A stretch of 64,000 bases of DNA from Viridothelium virens (taxonomy: Eukaryota > Ascomycota > Dothideomycetes > Trypetheliales > Trypetheliaceae), in the NCBI GenBank assembly GCA_010094025.1, contig ML991782.1:248001-312000 (forward strand). Direction: 5' to 3'. The position numbers were made by a program, and so were the translations under genes. Each line of letters opens with the position of its first letter. Within the stretch, counting starts at the first letter, position 1. Below are positions 22,465-35,270 of the stretch, piece by piece. The notes under the pieces are model-generated. The model did not search any database, was not told the DNA's origin, and saw nothing but the letters and a program-made list of their open reading frames with translations.

Positions 22465-24192
22465 TTAGCTTCCCGAAGTCCCAGTTCCTCCCACTCTCCC
22501 AAAAAACGCAATATTCTCTCTCAACGCAACATACTCGCTATCCGCATACCCCAACACTCCACTAATCTCCGTACTCTGCAACCCCTTAACCCTCCCGATC
22601 TCATTCGAACTATAATTCACCACCGCCCTCCCAACCTCCTTCCCTGCCTCCACCGCTCCTCCTACCACCGGCACCCGCTGCGGCACCGCGCCCCCCGCCA
22701 ATATCACATCCGCATCAGGCGTCACCGGCGTCTCAGGCTGCCCATCCACCGCTCCTACTCCCGCTGCTCCTCCTACCAACGTTGTCGCTGCCGCCACCCC
22801 GCCTCTCGACACTACCACCAACCTTACCGCCTCCTGCTGCGCAAAGCTCCCCTCAACATCCACCACCCCAACAGGCAGCAGGCCCGCCTTATCGAGGAGC
22901 GCGCGGTGGGCGCCCGGGTCGATGAAGACGGTGCCGTGCGGCGCGATGCCGTGCAGGAGCCAGAAGGAGCGGTCGCGGATGGCGTGGGGCGCGGGGAGGA
23001 AGCGGGTGTGGAGCGGGGGCGGGAGGTGGGGTAGTGTGGGTGTGGAGCCGGCGGAGGTGATGGTGGTGGAGGTGGAGGTGGAGTTGGGGGAAGGGGTGTT
23101 GGGTATGGTGGAGGGGGACGGGAAGGAGGCGAATGCGGAGGGGGTGGCAAGGTTGTAGGCGAGGGCGGAGGGGGAGGAGAGCGCGTTGTAGGAATTTCGG
23201 GCGGCGAGGAGGGGGCGCTGGGGTTTGGAGATGGCGGTGTTTGGAGAGGTGGTGTCCGTACCGTTCGTTGGGACTGCTGCAGTTCCTTGGTCGTTGGTGG
23301 TGGACATTGCGGTCGCGGCGGTTGGTGTAGCAGCTTTGGAACTAGTTGCTGATGCACGAGCAGCCTTTTCGGTTTCTGCGTATCTTAAAATGCTAGAAAT
23401 GTTGCCGGGCTGAGAAGAACGTGTTATCACGGTCGTCACGCCTGCGGAAGTGGCAAGGCGTGCGGCCACGATTTTCGTAGACATGCCCCCGGTGCCTAAG
23501 GCGGAACCAGGACTCGAGACATCGGCCTCCAGTGCGGCAATATCCTCAACAACCTCAATGGCGCGAGCATCTGGATTTGTCCGGGGATTTGACTCATACA
23601 AGCAGTCGACGTCAGTCATCAGGAAGAGATAATCAGCCTGTACCATGCCAGCCGTGATTGCACTGAGCGTATCGTTGTCTCCAAACTTTATTTCAGTGAC
23701 GGCAAGAGTATCGTTCTCATTCACTATCGGAATCACCCCCATTGAGAGTAATTCAAAAAAGGTGTTTTGTGCATTGAGATATTGCGTTCGGTCCGCGATG
23801 TCGTTTCTCGTGAGCAGAATCTGCGCTACAGGTTGCCTCAGATGTGTGAATAAGTTGTCCCAGAGTGTCATCAGCCGGCATTGGCCTATGGCAGCCAGCG
23901 CCTGATTTTGCGGGAGGTTATTCTTTGGTCGTTTCTCCATATCCATCCGTCGCAAGCCGACGCCAATAGCGCCGGAGGACACGATGATGACTTTGTGGCC
24001 ATCTTTGCGAAGCGCAACAGTCGTCTCAACAATTGTAGAGAGAATAGAGATCTTTGGTTCATGCGTTCTTTCGTCGACTATGGAACTCGTTCCTGTACTA
24101 CAGAATTAGACTCACGCCCACGGTCTTCGAACTTGCTTCTGTGGAGGTGGCATTTTACCGAGCTTTATTACAATAGTAAGATGCTTCTTCAT
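22465..24192 (-). CDS. PRO1: Glutamate 5-kinase with C-terminal PUA domain
   Basis: Two exons: complement(24159..24192, 22465..24092), 553 aa. It phosphorylates glutamate, the first step of proline synthesis. The 34-nt first exon supplies MKKHLTIVIKLG and splices to TSSIVDERTHEP. Kinase motifs are IVSSGAIGVGLRRM, GVIPIVNENDTL, FGDNDTLSA, MTDVDCLY and GTGGMSTKI. The PUA domain ends with GRAVVNYSSNEIG and ALRENIAFFG. Between the kinase and PUA domains lies a Ser/Thr/Pro/Ala-rich low-complexity linker of roughly 110 residues that makes the protein longer than typical yeast glutamate kinase. This linker and the PUA domain lie in a GC-rich patch that flips from C-rich to G-rich in the sense direction. 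Confidence 0.93.
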
Positions 24193-25104
24193 GATTGACT
24201 TAATGAAAAATTACTAAAAGAAACGAATGCAAACGACAAATTAAACGTGGAACGATGTTTTTCTGAGGAGACGTGTACGGAGTATGCTTGACTCATAGAA
24301 TTTTATCTGAAATCTGGACCAATCATAGAGCCACATGGCCTCGGTGATAACTCCGATCAAGTTGTAGAGTACCCTTGTTTCTTCCAACCCTCATTGGCGG
24401 TCCAGGTAGCAACAATAATCGACTTCAATTGTGCTTCAATTTCTGCAATGATCTCAGCCGAGTACTCCAGGTTCCCACAAGAGGCACGTTTCACAACTCG
24501 TTCTTTATCCATTATAAGACCACTCGAGATGCTCCCCATTCCATCCGCCCCATAACCGAAAGCCCGTGCCGATACCGGAATTGAGATGAGGTGTACAAGG
24601 TATTTAGATCATGGCTGCATGACTGTAGCGAAGAAGAAAAATAGTCATACAGCTAGATCTTGGAGAGGTAGGACATTATCGGAGGGATTAGAGCTACTTA
24701 CATAGGTAGAGTACCTTAGGTACGGGACATCGGGATGCAGAATGCGGAGACTGGCCAGACGATAAGGACCAGGCCCATTGGTCGCTCGGAGCGAAGATTT
24801 GATCTAGAAGACTTCCACGGTACCTATTGATTCAATAATTAAGGCATGCTACCTAGTGCTCCTTCAAGTACATAGTACGGAGTTAGGACTTACTGCTGTA
24901 AAGTGTGACCGATCTCGGGCCGGACGTTGATAATTGACCCCTCCTATCAGCTAGAATGCCCCTCGCACGCAATCATCACAGTACTGCAGGATTACACTTG
25001 TGAGGTCATTGCAATCCTGAAACTTCTTAAAGGCACGTCCGCCCTCTCAACTCTTCTTATATCCTCCCAAATTTCGGCACTTTCATCTGATCTATCATCT
25101 CATC
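24193..25104. other. Divergent region PRO1 / dienelactone hydrolase
   Basis: Contains both promoters. A 60-codon ATG frame on the minus strand (24357-24539) has a protein-like composition but no recognisable family. Just before 25104 is a pyrimidine-rich leader with tatatcc, typical of highly expressed fungal genes. Confidence 0.5.
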
Positions 25105-25904
25105 ATGTCCGAGTGCTGCAAGACTGGCTTTCAATGGGGTGGTACCCCTGTTGGGACTGAGTCCACTTTGGGTCAGCTAAAGACCTACGTTACTGGCTCT
25201 AACAAAGACGCTGCTGTTCTCCTGGTTCACGATGTTTTTGGATGGACATTCACAAATCTCCGACTCTTGGCTGACCACTACGCCAAAGAAGCCAATGTGA
25301 CCGCCTATTTGCCTGATTTGTAAGACCCAAACGAAACTTAGTCATGATCCTTGGTGCAGTAGTGACAAAGCTCCACAGCTACGCTGGTGATGTCGTCGAC
25401 CCTGATACGATGGACAATCCTGAAAAGCGAGAGAAGTTCAATGTTGGAGCCTTTCTCGGCAAACATGGCAAACAGACACGCGGCCCTGAAATCTTCGATG
25501 CCGCCAAGACACTGAAGTCACAGTACAAGAAAGTTGCTGCGATCGGCTTCTGCTGGGGTGCTTGGGGTTCATTGCAAGTCGCTGCGAAGGGCAACAACAT
25601 CCTCGACGCTGTCTCTGTCGCTCACCCATCACTCCTCGAGAAGTCCGAGATTGAGAATATAGGCGTTCCGGTGCAATTCTTGGCTCCGGAGACTGATCCA
25701 CAGTTTACTCCTGAGCTCAAGCAGTTCACGCTTGAGACCTTGCCAAAATTGAATGTTCCCTTCGAGTATATATACTTTCCTGGCTTGGTCCATGGATTTG
25801 CGGCCAAGGCAGACAAGAATGATCCCAAGCAGAAGGATGGTTTGGAGAGAGCAAAGAATTCGGCAGTGAACTTCTTCAAGCAGTACCTCGGTGAGACCAG
25901 ATAG
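25105..25904 (+). CDS. Dienelactone hydrolase family protein
   Basis: Two exons: 25105..25319 and 25379..25904; 246 aa. Alpha/beta hydrolase with the dienelactone hydrolase triad: Cys in GFCWGAWG, Asp in APETDPQF and His in GLVHGFAAK. AVLLVHDVFGWTFTNLRLLAD is the family's oxyanion/helix segment. The intron has a GTAAGA donor and splices to complete LPDFYAGDVV. The cytosolic enzyme probably cleaves lactone or ester substrates; the natural substrate in fungi is mostly unknown. Confidence 0.92.
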
Positions 25905-26371
25905 GATCAACCTGCAGGCTTCAAAGATTTCGAAAAGTGCGTAGGAAACCTACTCTCGGCTCTTTCTGGTGGGTGACGACGGGCACGACTGGGTGAATAA
26001 TTTAAAAAGTGTGCAAGACTAGATCCAAAACTTTGTCCATACTGTGCGAACTCTCTTCTTTTTCCGGAGCCATTAGGTTTTCATGCAGGCTTCTGGTTGC
26101 CTTGAGAGACGGTATCATATTCGTTTGGTGACCCTTCGCTCGTACCAACTTCAGTATTGGCTGTCCTCTCCTCGCACTCCCTCAGATGCTTCGCCAGCAT
26201 TGTCCTCCTTCCCTTCAAATCCACCGCTTTGTTGCTCCTTGATGTCTGGGGCGCTACTTTGGCTCTCATTCTGCATACCAAGTGTCCTGCTGCCATCCAG
26301 AGTCGACATCTAGACCAGTAGGGTCTCCCTCGAATTCCCGATTACATATAGTAGTGAACCATACTATTCAC
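25905..26371. other. Convergent intergenic between dienelactone hydrolase and TIM21
   Basis: 3' flanks of two convergent genes. No gene recognised. Confidence 0.6.
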
Positions 26372-27079
26372 TCACCACCACCGCACCCCAAACATCTTCC
26401 CCGGCACCTTCCTCCCCTCCATCTTCGCCGCCTCCGCATCCTCCAAAACCACCCTCTTCGCCCCTCTCACGTCCACCCACAACTTATGCATACTCCACTC
26501 CTTCTCCCCCGGCCTTCTCGTCATCTGCACCCTCACCTCACCCGTCGCCCTCTCGCCCACAGCAAAAAACCGCATCCACATCCACTCCGTCCCAAAGCGA
26601 TCGCGCTCCACCGTCGTCGGCGCCCGCCGCCGGCCCGCCGCCCCAAACGTCCTCGAATGCTGCGCCTCGAGCGTATTCCGGAACTCGACCTTGTCGCCCA
26701 GCAGCGCCGCGCACTGGGCGTCGTCGCGGACGCGGTTGGCGGCCCGGTTGAAGTGCGCGGTCGAGGAGTCTGGGCTGAGCACGTCGAGGTATAGGTACGT
26801 GGCCACGGCGCCGGTGGCGAGCACGCCGATGATGACAAGGCCGAGGTTGAAGGTTTGTTGCGTGGTGCGTGCGACTTTCTCGGAGGGGGACAGGTCGCCC
26901 CAGTGGATGCGGCCGTCGTCGTTGAAGGGGGTGATGGGTTTGCGGCGGGAGGAGGGGCTGGTGCTGCCGGTTAGGGAGGAGTGGGTTGCGTAGGGTCGGT
27001 AAAGGAGAGGAGTGCGGAGGGTGATGGCTCGAGGGAGTGAAAGGGGCGAGATACGCGCCAAGGCGTTGGAGGTGGTCAT
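26372..27079 (-). CDS. TIM21: Mitochondrial import inner membrane translocase subunit Tim21
   Basis: Single exon, 235 aa. It has an N-terminal presequence rich in Ser, Arg and Leu, then SPSEKVARTTQQTFNLGLVI leading into one membrane helix (IIGVLATGAVATYLYLDVL), then a mixed alpha/beta intermembrane-space domain with conserved VRDDAQC, FGTEWMWMRF and VQMTRRP segments. Tim21 links TOM and TIM23 during protein import. The coding sequence is strongly GC-rich and flips from C-rich to G-rich along the sense strand. It is divergent from the augmin-like gene. Confidence 0.88.
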   Translation of the reverse strand: MTTSNALARISPLSLPRAITLRTPLLYRPYATHSSLTGSTSPSSRRKPITPFNDDGRIHWGDLSPSEKVARTTQQTFNLGLVIIGVLATGAVATYLYLDVLSPDSSTAHFNRAANRVRDDAQCAALLGDKVEFRNTLEAQHSRTFGAAGRRRAPTTVERDRFGTEWMWMRFFAVGERATGEVRVQMTRRPGEKEWSMHKLWVDVRGAKRVVLEDAEAAKMEGRKVPGKMFGVRWW

Positions 27080-27274
27080 CGTGAAAGCATTGGCGGTGTC
27101 GTGGTTGTCGTTGTCGCTATGACAAGCTCCTAAAGCTCCATGAAGGGGGAGCTCCTACCAGGTGGGGAAAGTGTTCCGCGGCTCGACACTCTCGATACGG
27201 AGCATGTACGCACGAAGCAGATACACTTCCCAGCAAAGACCACACTCTCTTCGTGCCGCATATTGGACTTTTGC
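27080..27274. promoter_or_regulatory. Short divergent promoter TIM21 / augmin-like gene
   Basis: If the augmin-like gene starts at 27275 the shared spacer is 195 bp. An in-frame ATG at 27140 would reduce it to 60 bp, which is why the later start is preferred. Confidence 0.45.
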
Positions 27275-29008
27275 ATGATGAGAATAGAACAATTAGAGCA
27301 TCTTTTACAGGTTCTTGCTGATCGAGATATCGACCTGGGTCGAGATGATGTGGCTTGGGCGTTCGAGTCAGCCAAAACAACAGGAGATGCTTGTGCATGG
27401 GTTGATGAATACCTCCACGCACCAACATTGTTGAGTCCAGATGAGTTCCAAATGTACAGCATCCAAACACGAACTCTTTCGCGGTGGTGAATGATATTAA
27501 AATTTGGTAGTTACAATACATTACCGGAAAAGCTTCAGAGGCAGCATCTTCATTCACAGAGCACGGCACACCAGGAAGACTCTCGCGCCTTTTCCGATGA
27601 AGACGTGCAAGATGCATTAGAGAGGCTTGAGAGTTCGACAGCTTCGATTGAGGCACAAATCAAGCATCTGGAAATTCAAAAGGAAGCCTTACGTCAGCTA
27701 AAAGCACAGAACGAAACCACCGATGCCTCGGTCACTCGCGCAAGAGAGGCCCATTTCAAAAAGCAAGAAAAGGAGAAACGGCAATTAGATTTTTCGGTTA
27801 GTTCATCAATAGCCTGGAGAAAATTGCTAATTTTCAAAAATCCAGGTGGAGGAGCTTTCAGATGAATTACGAACTCGTATTGTGGTAGCTGAAAAAGATG
27901 CATCTGGTGCCTTGAACGGATTGTCACCGTTCGTAAACGATACCTTCGGAGCAGACGATCATCTCTTATCTGGCTTCACTAAGCTCCTGCCGAGGTTCCA
28001 GCAAACGTTCGATAACAGAGTTGCGCTCCAACAGACCGACCACTGGTGCCGTGCTGTGGTATCTTTCCAAGCCGCAAAAGTGAAAGCAAGGATTGATGCT
28101 CTTTGTCCACACGTCTACAGTGTTCAAAATGGCCATCCTATGGACAGAAAATGGCTGGAGCTTGAAGAGGAGAGAAGCGCCCTCGGTGGTGAGCTGGAGA
28201 CATTGAAAGAAGAAATTATACCCGTCCTTTCCATGGTAGTGGATCATGAGTTCCGCCGGCCTATCAAGGAAGCTAGTCATGGACGCCAAGGAGAATTCGT
28301 AAAGTCTCAAGGGGACTGGTTATCTTACGTAGGTTGATTAAGAGGAGATGAGACGTCTCAAGCTAACAGCTCCAGATATATGATTCCCTGAATTACATGA
28401 GATGTCGCTTAGATGCGATTGAGTCTCATGCGCAAGGTGCACACGCCTATAACCAAGCGCTAAAAGAGTTTCAGACCTTTTTATCCCAAGAATTGTCGGA
28501 AATGATACCAGAGAAAACAGGTGCCCAAGAAAAGAAGCGCAAAAGTCGTGATCTCAGAGCACTTGTTAATCCGCAAACTGGGCTTCGAGAGTTCTTACTT
28601 GGAAGGGGCGCTCCCCAAAAAGAAGATCCAGCTGATAGATTACTACGCCATTTGGACATCCAGCCGAAGGGTGATCGTGCCGAGCACGCCCGCAATGCTT
28701 GTGAATCAGCAGTGAATGACCGGCAAAAGCGTCTTCAAGAGCATTGTGAAACTACAGATCGGTCCATGCTGAAGAGTTTAGCAGAGTCACTGGATCTGGC
28801 GGACACAGATCTACAAAATTTGTTGAGCTCGGTGTACGGATACACGGAATTCAACAATGCTCGATTGTCCGATAGAACCTCTGAAGAGCGCATCCATAAT
28901 CTTGAGGGGGCCATTGACAAAGCGGTGAAAAAGTTGGGTGGCTTTGATGAAGATGATACAGAAGGGCTGGAACAGAAAAAGGATATTCTGATCAAAAAAT
29001 GGTCCTGA
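27275..29008 (+). CDS. Augmin (HAUS3-like) coiled-coil protein, probable
   Basis: Four exons: 27275..27483, 27541..27796, 27846..28328, 28376..29008; about 526 aa. The N-terminal block (LLQVLADRDIDLGRDDVAWAF...WVDEYL) resembles the HAUS3 N-terminal domain. Long heptad-rich stretches follow (LERLESSTASIEAQIKHLEI and the region after 28140), giving a largely coiled-coil protein. Augmin recruits gamma-tubulin to spindle microtubules. The first intron is uncertain: an in-phase TGA at 27488 must be removed, and GTGGTG...TTCAGAG is the only pair found that keeps frame. The other introns are clean. An upstream in-frame ATG at 27140 would add 45 residues. The family call rests on weak similarity recalled by eye. 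Confidence 0.55.
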
Positions 29009-29368
29009 GTATCTACGCGTGCGCTCCAAAATTCCGTTACTGAACTGTTAGTTCTCATGTTGCTATATACCCGTATTCTCATTTGACGTCAATGCTTTCA
29101 GTAAAGTTACGTGGAAAAATTCGGTGCGTAATCGACCGACTTCCGTCATACTTATTGAGCCACCGCAAAATCCCCATCCGTCGAGCAATGCACTGTAGAA
29201 TTTTCCTGCTTGACTCTGCATTAGTGTTTTACCCCATATTCAGGCACAGACGAGATCTGCGATCTACCCCGCGGTAAATGAGTTACATATTATATCTAGC
29301 AGACCATGTTGAAACATGTATAAGACTCGTAAACTATGTTTGGAGGAAGGTTAGTTCGGATTTCCAGG
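29009..29368. other. Intergenic, upstream of carboxylesterase
   Basis: Promoter and leader of the esterase gene. No other gene seen. Confidence 0.6.
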
Positions 29369-31214
29369 ATGGCTTTCTTTACGCATCTCACTAGTCTACT
29401 GATTCTGTTCGTAAATTTCTTTTCTATATCAATTGCTCAAGATTTGACCGCACAACTTGATTACGGTACTTTCGAAGGGGCATATTCTTCCAAGTATAAT
29501 ATCAGCTATTGGGGTAAGATACCCTTTGCAGCTCCTCCTACGAGCGAGAATCGATTCCGAGCACCACAGTCGCCTAGTCCAATAACTAATGGAACATACA
29601 ACTCGACACAAACCTTTCCCTATTGCCCTCAAAGATATGTAGGTGATCATCCTTCACCCAACAGACCTGAACAAAGTTCTTCAAGCTAATAAATTGTCAA
29701 AGGGAGTAAATAACGGCACCGAAGATTGTCTCTACCTTGGTCTCTACTCGAGGCCATGGACATCTGGACAGGCTCTTCGCCCTGTTGTGGTGGTCTACTT
29801 TGGCGGCGGATTCATTGAAGGCGGCGCCTCATTCAACATCCCTCCCGCCGGTTATCCTATCCTCAACGCCTCCGCCGAGAACGACCTGGTCTTCGTTTAC
29901 CCTAACTATCGTGTCAACGCCTTCGGATTCCTTCCGGGCCAACAGATCAAGAATAGCAACACCTCAGACTTGAACCCCGGCTTGCTGGATCAGTACGCCG
30001 CACTCCAATGGACCCACAAATACATCTCCGCGTTTGGCGGCGACCCCCAGAACGTCAGCATCTGGGGTCAATCTGCTGGCGCTGGCTCGGTCGTCGCCCA
30101 AGTCATCGCCAACAACGGCGCCGAGCAGCCCCGACTCTTCACCAAAGCCCTTGCATCCAGCCCGTTCTGGGAGAAAACGTACCAATACAACGCACCGCAG
30201 GCGCAATCGCTCTACGACGCATTGGCCAACTACACCGGGTGCAGTACTGCCTTTGGAAACGTGACGGACTCGCTCGCCTGCCTCAAGACCGTCGACACGG
30301 ATAAGATCCGTGAGGCAGCGCTAGCGATCAGTGCTTTCCATACGTACAACACAAGCTCGTACTCGTGGGCGCCGGTCATCGATGGGACTTTCTTGACGCA
30401 GCCGTTGAGTCAAGCGGTGCGGAAAGATCAGGTGAATATTGACTTTGGGTGGGGGATGTACAATCTGAATGAGGGAACGAATTTCATACCGCCAGGATTG
30501 CAGAATGCGACGAATACGAGCACGGCCGGGCAACCGGCGTTTAATTCGAGTGAGGCATCGTACCAGTACTGGCTGAGGGGGTTCTTGCCGGATTTCGAAG
30601 AGAGCGATTTCCAGGAGGTGGATAAGTTGTATCCATCTGCGGGATCAGCGGAGGAGCTGCCAAGTTACAACACCACATATGTACGAGCGGGTCTAGTCTA
30701 CAGGGACGTGGTCCTTGCGTGTCCCGCATATTGGATGGCGAGGGCGGCGTATAACCGTAGCTACGTGGGCGAGTATACTATTAGTCCAGCGAAGCATGGA
30801 AGTGACACCGAATGGGTAAGTCCTGTTCTTCTTCTTGGCCCCAAAAATTGGCTTCTGCCTTTGTATGCATGGCGATCCTGGCTTAATAGCTGCATTTCCA
30901 TAGCGGTTTCTGCTTCAGTCTTGTTTTTGCATGTCTTTACTGACGAGAACCGTTAGTGGAACCAAGTCAATCCTATCCAGCAAACGGACCCACTCATTTA
31001 CGAGGGCTACACCGGAGCCTTCGCCTCATTCTTTGCGACCAGCGATCCGAATGCACACAAATTGACGAATGCGTCACAACCAGGCGTCCCAGAGAGTAAG
31101 GACATTGGAGAAGAGTTCGCCATCCTATCCGATGGCTTTGGGAATGTGAACACGAATATGCTAGCAAAGCGATGCGATTATTGGCTGAGCGTTGCTGAGA
31201 AAATACCAATATAG
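29369..31214 (+). CDS. Secreted type-B carboxylesterase/lipase
   Basis: Three exons: 29369..29642, 29665..30815, 30957..31214; 560 aa. The chosen ATG gives a clean signal peptide (MAFFTHLTSLLILFVNFF); an upstream in-frame ATG at 29336 adds 11 residues. The nucleophile is in SIWGQSAGAGSVVAQ, the acid is probably Glu in NEGTNF, and the base is His in AKHGSDTEWW, which is completed across intron 2. EDCLYLGLYSRP is the family signature 2 region. There are many N-glycosylation sequons. Intron 1 (22 nt between 29642 and 29665) is very short for this organism. It is the split that restores TDLNKVLQANK, so a different boundary is possible. The 3' half shows the C-to-G composition switch. Confidence 0.85.
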
Positions 31215-31616
31215 AGACGAACGTGGTATAATATATTTTTTTTCCAAATTTTATCGGAAAAGCATCGCACGAGTAGTGACTCTATGGCCATTGCGTATGC
31301 TGCCACGCAAATGCAGAGACATCCCGTGCTGATCCGTCATCGATCTTCCTTGCTTGACGGGTCTTCTTATGGACCTTGGCTGAGCTTATCTGCCGGCCTC
31401 CTCCGCAACTCTTTCGACTATCGTAGGAGCACTGCTTCTTGTGAGCCTGTTCATTTCAGGCTGCAGAAAACGAGCTCTGCATTCTCAACTTTTCTGCCAT
31501 CTTCATTTTGCACCCAGCCAAGAATTGTCCCATCTAATCATCGACCACAGCCCAACACTCACAATCCACATCACAGTTGTACGTCCATCCCAGACCTCAT
31601 CAGCAAGACACCCATT
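31215..31616. other. Convergent intergenic between esterase and ketoacyl reductase
   Basis: 3' flanks only. C-rich toward the reductase. Confidence 0.6.
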
Positions 31617-32661
31617 CTACTCCACCTTCCTCCCCTCCCTCTCCGCCTTCCTCAATGCCCTCCTCCTAATCCCCTCATGCATCCTCCTATTCCACCACAC
31701 CAACCCCTGATTCATCGTCCCGAGAAACGTCGAAATCCCCCAATGCATCAACCCATGGCTCCAATACGGCGTAGAGGTATACGCCAAGCCACTCGCCCCA
31801 CCCCTCCTCCCCACCTTCGCCAACACCGCCTTGACAAACGCGCGCGGCGTCGGGATCAGCGCGCTCGCTCTTCGAATCTTGCTCATCGCGCTGACGACCA
31901 GGTACGAGTGCACGAGCTGCACTGTGACGCCCTGCGGAGCGAGCTCTGACGCTAACGCCGTGCTCCATTGCTGCAGGAAGGCTTTGGAGCCGGAGTACGT
32001 GGCGAGGAGCGGGGTAGGGAGGAGGCCGCCGAAGGAGGCCATGGTGAGGACGAGGCCGTGGCGTTGGGAGGCGAGGCGCGGAGCCAGGAGGTGGGTGATG
32101 CGCAGGGTGGCGAGGCAGTTGATGGTGATGATGTCGGTGAGTTCGGGCAGTGGGGTTTGGAGGAAGGGGACGGGGATGGAGTGGCTGAGGCCGACGTTGT
32201 TGATGAGGATGGAGAGGGGGAGGGAGGCGGTGAGGGAGGCGATGCGTTGGTAGTCAGATTCGGAGGCGTGGGCGAAGTCGATGGCGAGGCTTTTCGTGCG
32301 GATGCTGCTGTACTTGGTCTCGAGGTCGCGGGCTAGGGCGTCGAGCTTGGATTGCGTGCGGGAGATCAGGACGACGTTGAAGCCTTTGGCGGCGAGTTGG
32401 GTCGCGAATTCTTTGCCAATGCCATCAGATGCTCCAGTTATTACCGCCCATGAGCCTTTCTTGCCGAATTTTGTCAACTGTCGAAGGAGTGTAAGTGTTT
32501 GGTAATGAACTTTGAGAGGACAGAAGCGAGCGCACAGAGGTTCCCGGGATGACAAATAAGTCGAGGACCACTCGAAGAAAGTTGAAGACTTGAGCAGAAA
32601 GGTATAGACCCCCAACCACTGCCAGTGCCTGAAGTGCAGGTGTTGGTATGTAGGCATCCAT
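31617..32661 (-). CDS. Very-long-chain 3-oxoacyl-CoA reductase
   Basis: Two exons: complement(32536..32661, 31617..32477), 328 aa. An N-terminal hydrophobic helix ([20 protein letters not shown]) anchors the short-chain dehydrogenase in the ER. The cofactor loop is [10 protein letters not shown], followed by NNVGLSHS and catalytic YSGSK. It matches the IFA38/HSD17B12 family, which carries out the second step of fatty-acid elongation. The C-terminus is Arg/Lys-rich ([16 protein letters not shown]) and ends short of a KKxx motif. Sense-strand composition moves from C-rich to G-rich across the gene. Confidence 0.9.
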
Positions 32662-32944
32662 TATGGAGTCTTTTCCTGTCCGTCTAAGTGTCAGTCCTTA
32701 CAGGCCTTCGATACGCAGTAGAGGGCTTGTACCCCCACTAAAGGCGATTGGATGCGTGCAAAATGAGATGCAATTGAGCCCGTCGCGTGAGATCGAAATA
32801 TCAAACTGCAAGAAGCTTGGACCGTAAATTTTTTGGGATCGTCAGGGTCCAGTTCCTCTTCGAGCCGTTGCGATTCTGCATCGCTTGTGTTTCCTTTTCC
32901 TGTACGGCGTCGCGGAGCACAGCGCACCATTGCTTTCTTTTCGC

Positions 32945-33454
32945 ATGAACATGTCTCTATCTTCGGTACTGCCAGAAGGACCTGGTTTGCTTCCGTATTG
33001 GCTATTAACTGTACGTCTCCTATCACACCTCATGCCCCTACCGCGCATTCTGCTAACTTGGGGCCACACGTCCTAGGTTGCACTCACAGGCATCGGTAAC
33101 TCTATTCAGTCCTATAGCACTCTTCATTACACCCAGAGAATCTACAATGGCCAGTCTTCTGACACCGGGAAACCTGCTTCCGAAACGTCTTCAGTAACGC
33201 CCCTCTCCGCCCGCACTTTTGGTACATGGTCTTTCGTCTCTTCATTAGTACGATTCTACTGTGCATATGATATTACGAACAAACCGCTGTACGATCTGGC
33301 CATGTGGACTTGTGTAACAGGCATGATACATTTTGGACTGGAGTGGTCGGTCTTCAAGAGCGGAAGGATTGGGGTGCCCTTGCTGAGCCCTGTCGTGGTT
33401 GCAGGAGCGACTTTTGCGTGGATGTTCACCCAACGGGAGACCTATCTGGGGTAG
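32945..33454 (+). CDS. ERG28: Ergosterol biosynthesis scaffold protein Erg28
   Basis: Two exons: 32945..33010 and 33077..33454; 147 aa. Four hydrophobic segments carry the family signatures LPYWLLT, GIGNSIQSYSTLHYTQRIY, ARTFGTWSFVSSLVRFYCAY and HFGLEWSVF. Erg28 tethers the C-4 demethylation enzymes to the ER membrane. The intron (GTACGT to CCTAG) falls after the first signature. It is divergent from the ketoacyl reductase, another ER lipid gene, with a 283-bp spacer. Confidence 0.93.
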
Positions 33455-33625
33455 TATACCGAAAGACAAGTTTCGATGGTCCCAAGCCCTTCAGTTCAAT
33501 GGGGAAACTCCATTGAATATTTTGAGAGGTATCTATATTAAGAGTTGGACCGTGGTAGAGGGTATGCACCACTATCGCCGAGCAAACCATCAGACATGAT
33601 TTTCAAGGCGAATAACGGCTCGGAG

Positions 33626-34967
<1,342 letters not shown>

Positions 34968-35270
34968 CTTGAATTGAACGGGTTCACCACTTCAAGGGCC
35001 AAAAGCTTTCACATGGCAAGTTTTGTTTGCGGGGCTTTCTTGGGGTGGGATGCGACGTCAGAGCAGCTCGTACCAACTGCAATCACTGCCGCAATTCTGC
35101 CGCTGATCACCGCCGATCAAAGGGACACGCAACGGAGCTTGAATGAGCTTGTTATAGCCTTCATCTCAAACACTTGGCTCCAATCCAGCCATAAGGTAGC
35201 CATTCCTTTTACCCTGCGTTTCGAGCGCCGTGTCCCATCATCGACCTCGTACTTTTGACAATCTTTCGAT
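34968..35270. promoter_or_regulatory. Divergent promoter GAL7 / Yip1-family gene
   Basis: A 303-bp spacer between two divergent genes. It contains an open frame without protein features, judged non-coding. Confidence 0.55.

Noticed and set aside
22824-23357. 177-codon Pro/Ser-rich minus-strand frame
   Set aside because: It is an out-of-frame shadow of the GC-rich PRO1 linker.
24357-24539. 60-aa minus-strand small protein near PRO1
   Set aside because: It has an ATG and a plausible composition, but no family, signal or neighbour evidence.
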